Below are positions 24,099 through 31,353 of a stretch of 33,502 nucleotides of DNA, in pieces. The number at the start of each line of letters is the position of its first letter. Position 1 is the first letter of the stretch. Under the pieces are notes generated by a model. That model saw only the letters and a list, made by a program, of their open reading frames with translations. It searched no databases and was not told the DNA's origin. Source of the stretch: Ignavibacteriota bacterium (GTDB lineage: Bacteria > Bacteroidota > Ignavibacteria > Kapaibacteriales > UBA2268); assembly GCA_016219595.1 (NCBI GenBank), contig JACRLY010000043.1:1-33502 (forward strand), in the 5' to 3' direction. The translations under genes and the position numbers were made by a program.

Positions 24099-26039
24099 AT
24101 GAAAAAAAATCTGACAGCATACGGTTTTCTAAGGGTTGCTGCAATAACGCCCGAACATAAAGTCGGCGATGTAGATTTTAATACAGAAGTAATAATAAAA
24201 TGTATTAATTCCGCATTGGATACTAAATGTCAGGTAATTCTTTTTCCTGAATTATCAGTTACAGGCTACACTTGTGCCGATTTATTCTATCAGAATATAC
24301 TTCATGAAGCCGTCAGGAAAGCGATAAACAGAATTGCAAAATATACTAACAAACACAGGATTATTGTTGTTGTAGGCGCACCTTTAAATTCCAATGGAAA
24401 GCTTTTTAATTGTGCATTTGTAATTTGTAATGGTAGTATAGCAGGAATTGTACCCAAGACTTTTTTATGTAATACAAATGAGTATTATGAAGAAAGATGG
24501 TTTTCTTCCGAATTTGACAGAACTACCGATACTGTCAAATTTGAAGATAATGAAATACCATTTGGCGGGGACTTACTTTTCAGAATAAGTGATTATAATG
24601 ATTGTACAATTGGTATAGAAATATGTGAAGATTTGTGGAGTGTGATTCCACCGAGTTTTAATATGGCACTTGCCGGTGCAAATATTTTACTGAATCTTTC
24701 TGCAGGAGATGAAGTGCTTGGTAAAGCAGATTACAGGAGAAAACTTGTCGAATCGCAATCAGCACGATGTCTTGCTTCTTATGTATATGCCGGATGTGGT
24801 CCTGGGGAATCGAGTACTGACCTTGTTTTTTCAGGCCATTCAATTATTTCTGAAAATGGCAGGATTCTTTCCGAATCCAAAAGATTCAATTTTGAAAGTC
24901 AGATGCTAATCAATGACATTGATATCGACAGGATAAATCATGAAAGAATCAAAAACAATTCATTTGCTAATTCAGAATTTATATCAAACTACAGATTTAT
25001 CGATTTAAAAATTGATAAATTGAAAACTGATGAATTGAAGAGGGAAGTCAGTTCCACACCATTTATACCCGGCGATGAGAGCAAAAGAGACGAAGTGTGT
25101 AAAGAAATTTTTTCGATTCAGACTACAGGATTGTCCAAAAGATTAAAGCATTTGCATAATCCAAAAGTTATCGTTGGGATATCCGGTGGATTGGATTCAA
25201 CATTAGCATTGATTATTGCAGTTAAAACCTTCAGTAATCTTAAATTAAATCTTTCGGATATTCATGCAATCACAATGCCCGGCTTGGGAACAGGTGAACA
25301 AACATTATCTAATTCACAGGAATTGGCAAAACAATTTGGTGTAACTTTAAAAATTATTCCAATTACTGATGCTACTATCAGGCATTTTGAAGATATTCAT
25401 CATGATGTCAAGAAAACTGATATTGTATTCGAAAATGCACAGGCACGAGAAAGAACACAAATATTGATGGATTATGCTAATCAATATAATGGTATAGTAA
25501 TTGGAACAAGCGACCTTTCAGAACTTGCTCTCGGCTGGAGTACATACAATGGTGACCATATGTCAATGTATTCAGTCAATTCGGGTGTTCCGAAGACATT
25601 AGTTAAATACATTATCGAATGGACTTCTGCAAAGGAATTTAAAGGCGAAATTTCAAATATTCTAAATAGCATTTGTAATACACCAATATCTCCGGAGTTA
25701 TTGCCACCGGTAGGTAATAAAATTCAGGAAACTGAAAAAGTAATCGGTCCATTTATTTTACATGATTTTTTTCTTTATTATTTCGTTAGATACGGATATA
25801 ATCCAATGAAAATTAATATGCTTGCTAACATAGCATTCAGAAATAGATTTAGCGAACAAGAGATTAAAAATAACATGAAAATATTTATTAACCGATTTTT
25901 TAAAAATCAATTTAAAAGGTCCTGTTTACCTGACGGGATAAAGGTTGGAACTGTATCTCTGTCACCAAGAGGAGATTGGAGAATGCCAAGTGATTCCGAA
26001 TCAAATTTATGGATAAATCAATTGGATGATGAATATTAA
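24099..26039 (+). CDS. nadE: Glutamine-dependent NAD+ synthetase
   Basis: Makes NAD+ from nicotinate adenine dinucleotide, ATP and glutamine-derived ammonia. The 646-residue length is right for the two-domain form. The N-terminal amidase domain has the nitrilase triad Glu51 (FPELSVTGY), Lys120 (VPKT) and Cys176 (EICEDLW). The C-terminal synthetase domain has the PP-loop SGGLDS at 362-367, then TSDLSELALGW and YSVNSGVPKTLV. The end (KRSCLPDGIKVGTVSLSPRGDWRMPSDS) matches the family. The start ATG lies downstream of GGGAAA, about 10 nt away. A small hairpin follows the stop. It sits between the kinase and the response regulator. Confidence 0.96.
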   Translation: MKKNLTAYGFLRVAAITPEHKVGDVDFNTEVIIKCINSALDTKCQVILFPELSVTGYTCADLFYQNILHEAVRKAINRIAKYTNKHRIIVVVGAPLNSNGKLFNCAFVICNGSIAGIVPKTFLCNTNEYYEERWFSSEFDRTTDTVKFEDNEIPFGGDLLFRISDYNDCTIGIEICEDLWSVIPPSFNMALAGANILLNLSAGDEVLGKADYRRKLVESQSARCLASYVYAGCGPGESSTDLVFSGHSIISENGRILSESKRFNFESQMLINDIDIDRINHERIKNNSFANSEFISNYRFIDLKIDKLKTDELKREVSSTPFIPGDESKRDEVCKEIFSIQTTGLSKRLKHLHNPKVIVGISGGLDSTLALIIAVKTFSNLKLNLSDIHAITMPGLGTGEQTLSNSQELAKQFGVTLKIIPITDATIRHFEDIHHDVKKTDIVFENAQARERTQILMDYANQYNGIVIGTSDLSELALGWSTYNGDHMSMYSVNSGVPKTLVKYIIEWTSAKEFKGEISNILNSICNTPISPELLPPVGNKIQETEKVIGPFILHDFFLYYFVRYGYNPMKINMLANIAFRNRFSEQEIKNNMKIFINRFFKNQFKRSCLPDGIKVGTVSLSPRGDWRMPSDSESNLWINQLDDEY

Positions 26040-26080
26040 AGAATAAATTTGTAAGTTAAATAAAATAATTAATTAAAAAA

Positions 26081-26096
26081 TTTAGGTTTGCCTAAA
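26081..26096. promoter_or_regulatory. Short hairpin containing a TAGGTTTG -7-like box
   Basis: TTTAGG and CCTAAA form a 6-bp inverted repeat with a TTTG loop, 42 bp after the nadE stop. The left part reads TAGGTTTG (26083-26090), which matches TAnnTTTG. It could be a promoter or operator for the response regulator, or a weak terminator for nadE. Confidence 0.28.
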
Positions 26097-26188
26097 ATTG
26101 AATAAAACTATATTCGTCAAAAGAATTTTTACGGTTAGGAATATAAACAAATAAGTTATTCATAATGAAGATAATTACAACATAAATA

Positions 26189-26884
26189 ATGGGGATGTTA
26201 TACTCGGATAAATTTATGAATAATTTTGATGAAAAGGGTGATATTAGAATTATCATAGCAGATGACCATGAGGTAGTAAGGGTAGGATTGAGAAGATTGA
26301 TGAGCTTGGATAAATCAATTATTGTAATTGATGAAGCTCAGAATGGTGAGGAAGCAGTTGAACTTGTCAGAATTCATAAACCTGATATTGCCCTGCTTGA
26401 TATCCTGATGCCTAAAGTAAACGGAATTGAAGCAACTGAGATGATAAAGCAAAATTATCCTGATGTTTTTGTTGTTATTTTAACCGCATTCGAAGATTCA
26501 GTTCATATAGAAAGTGCAATGTCGGCAGGGGCTGATGGTTATTTGACTAAAGACATATCCGCTAAAGACTTGGTCGCATCATTGAGAAATGTTAAATGTG
26601 GTGAAAGGGTGTTCAGTAAGAATATCCTTAATTTGCTGAATAAAAAGTTTGTGCCTTATCATGAAAGTGACAGCTCTCCGGTTTTGATTTCAAGAAGAGA
26701 ACAGGAAATATTAAATCTGGTTTCCTCGGGATTAACAAGTCCTGAAATAGCTGATAAGTTATTTATAAGTGTACGAACTGTACAGTCACACAGGTCTAAT
26801 ATAATGCAGAAACTTGGGGTGAAAAACACAGCTGAATTAGTCAGATATGTTTATGAAAGGAATGAAGAGGAGAAAATTAACTAA
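26189..26884 (+). CDS. NarL/FixJ-family response regulator
   Basis: A 231-residue DNA-binding response regulator. The receiver domain has the acidic pair in IIIADDHEV, the phosphoacceptor Asp71 in ALLDILMP, Thr99 and Lys121 (YLTKDI). The LuxR-type helix-turn-helix at the C-terminus reads LISRREQEILNLVSSG, then SPEIADKLFISVRTVQSHRSN. ATG codons at 26189, 26195 and 26216 are all in frame with none clearly preferred; the last gives the receiver a more usual short N-terminus. The multi-PAS kinase at 21393 is the nearest kinase and a likely but unproven partner. Targets are unknown. Confidence 0.93.
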   Translation: MGMLYSDKFMNNFDEKGDIRIIIADDHEVVRVGLRRLMSLDKSIIVIDEAQNGEEAVELVRIHKPDIALLDILMPKVNGIEATEMIKQNYPDVFVVILTAFEDSVHIESAMSAGADGYLTKDISAKDLVASLRNVKCGERVFSKNILNLLNKKFVPYHESDSSPVLISRREQEILNLVSSGLTSPEIADKLFISVRTVQSHRSNIMQKLGVKNTAELVRYVYERNEEEKIN

Positions 26885-27047
26885 ATATATATACTATTAT
26901 ATATAAATTTAGGTATAATTACGTATTGAATTTTTAAATGAAATGATTTAATTTTAAAATGCTATAAGTGTGTCTCGGTTAAAATAAATAGTATAAATTT
27001 TATTAAGTATGAAATTAAAATTAATAATAATCATAAACAGGTGAAAA

Positions 27048-28886
27048 ATGGAACTTGTGACTCTTGCAAAAAAAATAATTCAATTTAAAAAGAGGAACTT
27101 AAAATGGGGACTCCGTAACCGAAACCATTCATTTGTAATGAAAGTTAATATGGTAATCGGATTCTGTATTTTATTATTTCTTTTGACAACAAGTTCACAA
27201 ATTGTATTTGCACAAAATAACGTAGGAATCGGATGCACAGATCCGGATGCGTCTGCAATACTCGAATTGCGTTCAACCTCATTGGGTTTCCTGGCACCTC
27301 GAATGACATTAGCCCAGAGACCGGCAACCCCTGTAACAGGATTACTGATATATCAGACTGATAATACACCGGGATTTTACTTTTACGACGGAGCGGCTTG
27401 GGTATATATGCTTGCAGGTAGTTATTGGTCATTAAGCGGAAATAGTACTACTAATCCTGTAAATGATTTTATTGGAACCACAGACCTTCAGGACCTTGTA
27501 TTCAGGACAAATAATTTGGAAAAAATGAGAATTCTGAGTGGAGGCAATGTTGGCATAGGATTAAATAATCCAACACAAAAATTTGAAGTATACGACGGAA
27601 ATATTTTACTGTCAAATTCTGTTGCAGCATCAGAATTAAGATTTGCTGAACCCGGCGGGGCTGATTACACTGCTTTTAAAGCACAATCTCAGATTGGAAA
27701 TGTAACATATACACTGCCCGGTGCTGACGGTTCGATTGGGCAGGTACTGACAACAGACGGTGCAGGATTATTGAGTTGGTCAACTATCAGCGGAGGAGGT
27801 TCCGGGTGGACGGTCGGTGCAGGTGTTGTTTACAATACAACCGATAATATTGGTATAGGGACAAGCACACCAGGTCAAAAATTAGAACTTTTTGACGGGA
27901 ATATTTTATTGTCAAATAGTGCTTCAGCCACTGAACTTAGATTCGCTGAGCCCGGTGGTATAGACTATACTGCATTTAAAGCACAGGCACAAACAGCAAA
28001 TGTAACTTATACTTTGCCGTCTGCAGATGGAACTATAGGTCAGGTATTGACAACAGACGGAGCAGGTTTATTGAGCTGGTCTTCGCCTTCAGGTTCTGTC
28101 CCGTTAGGAACGAGCGGACAAACTTTAAGATATGACGCAACTAATGCACTGATTGCCAATAGTTTTTTAACAAATGACGGCGTCCAGGTAGCAATTAATG
28201 ATAATAATTCTGGTAATCAGAATCCTCCTCTACTAATCGTACAAAGCGGAACCGGCGATGCATCTCAAAGGTATTTCTTATCAGGTGGTCAGAGTGTAAG
28301 TACCGGAATAAACAATTTAGATAATGACAATTATGAAATCAGTAATACCACTGCTTTAGCTTCAACCGGGGCTTATACTGATGCAAATAAGATGTTGAGG
28401 GTTCACACTGAAGCTGGTAGCATCGGTATAGTAGATTTTAATCATCAGAGCAGGATTAGGGCTTATCTAAATGCTGTTGCCAGTATTCCAACAAATTTAT
28501 GGACTACTATCCCTTTTGCTAATGAAAGCTATGATTCACAGAATGAGTTTAATACGGCAACTTTTGAATTTACTGCTCTTGAGGACGGGTATTACCAGGT
28601 AAATGCAAGGACTGAGTTTGATTTAATCGGGGCGATGGCAAATGATTCCTATTTAACAATAGCAATTTACGTAAATGGGGTCATTTACTCTGAAGGAAAT
28701 AATCTACAAGTTGTAGATAATATTGGTGACGTAAGCAGTAACAATAATGCACCTAATGTAAGTGATGTAGTGCAATTAACGGCGGGGCAAATTATCACAA
28801 TAAGGGTTTTTCAAAATACTGGGAATACTTATGATATAAAAGCCGGTTCTTCAAAAACTTATGTATCAATTCATAAGTTGAGTTAA
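27048..28886 (+). CDS. Exported surface protein with tandem repeats and C1q-like C-terminus
   Basis: A 612-residue exported protein. A long basic N-terminus (residues 1-30) precedes a hydrophobic signal segment at 35-56. A second in-frame ATG at 27138 would give a more normal signal peptide, but the first has AGGTG 5 nt upstream. After cleavage comes NVGIGCTDPDASAILEL and GLLIYQTDNTPGFYFYDGAAW, the opening of many large FCB surface and fibre-like proteins. Two repeats (residues 168-245 and 268-345) share GNILLSNS, ELRFAEPGG, DYTAFKAQ and GQVLTTDGAGLLSW. The last 150 residues (TFEFTALEDGYYQVNA, LTIAIYVNG) resemble a C1q/TNF jelly-roll, often a trimeric binding head. No T9SS tail is seen. The ligand is unknown. 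Confidence 0.85.
   Translation: MELVTLAKKIIQFKKRNLKWGLRNRNHSFVMKVNMVIGFCILLFLLTTSSQIVFAQNNVGIGCTDPDASAILELRSTSLGFLAPRMTLAQRPATPVTGLLIYQTDNTPGFYFYDGAAWVYMLAGSYWSLSGNSTTNPVNDFIGTTDLQDLVFRTNNLEKMRILSGGNVGIGLNNPTQKFEVYDGNILLSNSVAASELRFAEPGGADYTAFKAQSQIGNVTYTLPGADGSIGQVLTTDGAGLLSWSTISGGGSGWTVGAGVVYNTTDNIGIGTSTPGQKLELFDGNILLSNSASATELRFAEPGGIDYTAFKAQAQTANVTYTLPSADGTIGQVLTTDGAGLLSWSSPSGSVPLGTSGQTLRYDATNALIANSFLTNDGVQVAINDNNSGNQNPPLLIVQSGTGDASQRYFLSGGQSVSTGINNLDNDNYEISNTTALASTGAYTDANKMLRVHTEAGSIGIVDFNHQSRIRAYLNAVASIPTNLWTTIPFANESYDSQNEFNTATFEFTALEDGYYQVNARTEFDLIGAMANDSYLTIAIYVNGVIYSEGNNLQVVDNIGDVSSNNNAPNVSDVVQLTAGQIITIRVFQNTGNTYDIKAGSSKTYVSIHKLS
27549..28082 (+). repeat. Tandem coding repeat, 300-bp period
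   Basis: Units at 27549-27782 and 27849-28082 are offset by exactly 300 bp and encode the two 78-residue repeats of the surface protein. Identity is high in protein and moderate in DNA, so this is an old duplication under selection rather than a recent copy. Confidence 0.85.
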
Positions 28887-28958
28887 AAAGTCCCGAAGTA
28901 ATTTTATTACATATTGATTTATCGAAATAAAGGTTATTTTTTTTTATCAGAATAAAAT

Positions 28959-28973
28959 GGGAGTGTAAGTATA
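28959..28973 (+). promoter_or_regulatory. Ribosome-binding site followed by ATA instead of ATG
   Basis: GGGAG (28959-28963) is followed after 7 nt by ATA (28971-28973), in frame with the large surface protein. ATG would be expected at that spacing. The alternative start is a TTG at 29022 with a weaker GGA upstream. Confidence 0.4.
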
Positions 28974-29021
28974 TTTACTAAACAAAGAAATATAATCAAT
29001 AAATTAAATACGGAAACTGCT

Positions 29022-29771
29022 TTGGTTCTTTTTAAAACTGTTGCAGTGATGTTTGTAATTTTGTTTGCTCCTTCAATAACATTTTCTCAACTTTATATCA
29101 ACGGAAATTCCAATTTTTATATTAATACAGGTGCACAGGTTCAGGTGAATATGAATACATCTGTAACAAATGCAACAAGTGTATTAAGGCAAGTTGGAAA
29201 CAGTTATCTCAGAATGTCTGGCAATCTGACTAATAACGGCTCGGTGAACCTCGACCGTGGTTTTACACTCGGTGGAAATTTAATATTGAATAATGCGATT
29301 GACTTTACTACTAATTCGACGACTATTACTTTTTACGGTCCAACTTCACAGACAGTAACAAGTCCGTCTGCAACAGTATCACTTTATGAATGGGTCATTG
29401 ATAAAACAGGGGGATATGTATTCACTGGAAATGAAGTAGTGGTTAACAGTGTGTTGAGACTTATATCAAATGCAATTGTTGACATTGGGATATATAATCT
29501 GACAATGGGTATAAATACAACAATCTTCTCCGATTATGGAACTGCAAAAGTATTTAGTAATACACAGTGTGTTTATAATTCGCAGGGGATTAACAGCGGT
29601 TCACTTGTAAGGAGGATAGATCCTTCAGCTTCGTTACCATTGCCTACATTGAGATTTCCGTTAGGAACTCCAGGAACTTCGGGGGATGTTTATACTCCTG
29701 CAGAAATAAACCTGATAAGCGGTTCTCTTTCACCCGGTTCTCAAATTGCTATTAAAGCTATAAGAATATAA
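29022..29771 (+). CDS. Giant modular surface protein, segment 1 (signal peptide to frameshift)
   Basis: The first part of a very long exported protein. From the TTG at 29022 it begins with a signal peptide (VLFKTVAVMFVILFAPSITFSQ). A Ser/Thr/Asn/Gly-rich region of short strands follows (LYINGNSNFYINTGAQVQVN, MSGNLTNNGSVNLDRGF), as in beta-helix or beta-solenoid adhesins. An alternative start is the ATA at 28971 behind GGGAG; no ATG is in frame. The frame ends at TAA 29769-29771. Skipping one A at about 29763 moves reading into the frame EYKVLWFNPSYPNPSG, which clearly continues the same protein. Function: probable adhesin or surface-layer component, by composition only. Confidence 0.75.
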   Translation: MVLFKTVAVMFVILFAPSITFSQLYINGNSNFYINTGAQVQVNMNTSVTNATSVLRQVGNSYLRMSGNLTNNGSVNLDRGFTLGGNLILNNAIDFTTNSTTITFYGPTSQTVTSPSATVSLYEWVIDKTGGYVFTGNEVVVNSVLRLISNAIVDIGIYNLTMGINTTIFSDYGTAKVFSNTQCVYNSQGINSGSLVRRIDPSASLPLPTLRFPLGTPGTSGDVYTPAEINLISGSLSPGSQIAIKAIRI

Positions 29772-31353
29772 AGTTCTATGGTTTAATCCATCATACCCAA
29801 ATCCAAGCGGTTATTGGGCTGTTGACCCCGGTGTAGTCAATGTATCCGATTTTAATAATCAATTTTTCTATTCACAACAGGTAAGTTCAATTGACGGAGA
29901 CTGGACAACAGGTGAAGATGCTGCAGGACGAGCAACATATTTCAGTATAACCGATAATGGGGATTATAATACACCTGGGACCTGGTCAAAAGTAAGTTTC
30001 GTCGGACCAGCCTCTACAACTGCTCCAAATAAGCAATCAGACAGGGTAAGAATAAACTTAAAAGTTAGAATTACAGGTCCTGTTTCGAATGTAGGCGAAT
30101 TGTCGGTTGAATCGGGTGGCATTTTGAGGTTTGAAACTGATGATGCAATCGGAGGGAATATTTTTCGTGTTGAAGATAACGGAGGTCTGGAAATCGGAGG
30201 ACAATACGGTATTACTTCTTTGGTTAGCGGACCTACAGGTGGAAATGTTCAGACCACAACCAGAACATTCAGTCAAAATGCAGTTTATAAATACATAAGT
30301 ACGACTCTTAACCAGGAATCAGGTGATGCAATTCCTTCGCCTGTGAGAAGCATAGTATGCGACAAAGCGTTCGGCAGGACAGTTACATTGAGTAAAAATG
30401 TATCAATTAATGATTCTCTCATTATTAATGTAGGGACTTTAGATATTGGTTCATTCTCAGTGAATGGTAACAGTTCGGGTAGAACATTTACAATGAGAGG
30501 CGGAGAATTGGTTGTAAGGTCTACATACCCGACAAATTATCTGACTAATACTTTTACATCCGGAACAATCACATTCGACGGAACAGGTAATGTTACAATA
30601 CCGAGCAGCGGCTCCGATCCCGCAGTAGCCCAGTATAACTCGCTTACCATAAGAGGGAACCGGGCAGCAGGAACCAACATTACATTCCAAAATTCAGGAG
30701 ATATAAATATAATCGAGGATTTTGATATTTCTGCACTGAATTTTGCGGGAGTTGCTACTCAAAAATTCTTTACTGATGGCTCAAATGTTGTATTTAAGAA
30801 AAATGGAGGTGTCCAAAACATTCAATGCAGTCCAGCATCGCCTGTAAGCGTTTTGGTTAATCTTGCATATTATAATTTGAAAATAGCAGGCACCGGAATA
30901 AAACAATTAAATTCATCGGTGGCTTCTACTACTTTTAATGTAACAAATTTACTAACTCTGGAAAGCTCTACTTTTGCATCAAATTATTTTGATATGAAAG
31001 TATCCGGAAATTGGCTGAATACTGGTGGCATATTTGACCCATCATTAGCGACAGTTGATTTTAATTCGCCGGTGTTATCATTTACTAATACAATTACATC
31101 GAGGAATCAGGCAGAAAATCCTTTCCATCATCTTATTGTATCCGGACCCGGTAATGTACAGCCATTAGACGACATCAGGATTGAAGGAGACCTTTCATTT
31201 CTGAGTTCTTCTAATCTTACTATGTCATCTTCAACCGTAACACCGACAACGATGACGTTGCTCGGGAACTGGACAAACCAGGGCGGCACTTTCAGTGCGG
31301 GCGGCTCATTGGTGAACTTTGCAGGTACGGTTACACAAAATATGAGCAGGTAA
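29764..31353 (+). CDS. Giant modular surface protein, segment 2 (frameshift to in-frame TAA)
   Basis: The continuation of the protein in the +1 frame, open from 29764 to a TAA at 31351-31353. It opens with WFNPSYPNPSGYWAVDPG and holds the first large module: FSITDNGDYNTPGTWS, GGNVQTTTRTFS, GRTVTLSKNVSINDSLIIN, then strand-rich repeats (SGTITFDGTGNVTIP, LLTLESSTFASNYFDM). The protein does not end at the TAA: the same frame continues as LAGNETFYNMTVNN, in keeping with similar stretches elsewhere in this protein. The TAA is therefore a nonsense codon or a base error. A start codon for this segment alone is not credible. Confidence 0.78.
   Translation, partial: EYKVLWFNPSYPNPSGYWAVDPGVVNVSDFNNQFFYSQQVSSIDGDWTTGEDAAGRATYFSITDNGDYNTPGTWSKVSFVGPASTTAPNKQSDRVRINLKVRITGPVSNVGELSVESGGILRFETDDAIGGNIFRVEDNGGLEIGGQYGITSLVSGPTGGNVQTTTRTFSQNAVYKYISTTLNQESGDAIPSPVRSIVCDKAFGRTVTLSKNVSINDSLIINVGTLDIGSFSVNGNSSGRTFTMRGGELVVRSTYPTNYLTNTFTSGTITFDGTGNVTIPSSGSDPAVAQYNSLTIRGNRAAGTNITFQNSGDINIIEDFDISALNFAGVATQKFFTDGSNVVFKKNGGVQNIQCSPASPVSVLVNLAYYNLKIAGTGIKQLNSSVASTTFNVTNLLTLESSTFASNYFDMKVSGNWLNTGGIFDPSLATVDFNSPVLSFTNTITSRNQAENPFHHLIVSGPGNVQPLDDIRIEGDLSFLSSSNLTMSSSTVTPTTMTLLGNWTNQGGTFSAGGSLVNFAGTVTQNMSR

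Noticed and set aside
26900-27047. Possible small RNA or riboswitch before the C1q-like protein
   Set aside because: Only AT-rich sequence with weak TATA-type self-complementarity is seen; no stable fold or known motif could be supported.
29757-29775. Phase-variable switch in the giant surface protein
   Set aside because: The shift site has no homopolymer or short tandem repeat that could slip at high rate.
31351-31353. In-frame TAA as a sign of stop-codon reassignment
   Set aside because: TAA ends topA, thiolase and several other complete genes at the expected family length, so the standard meaning holds.
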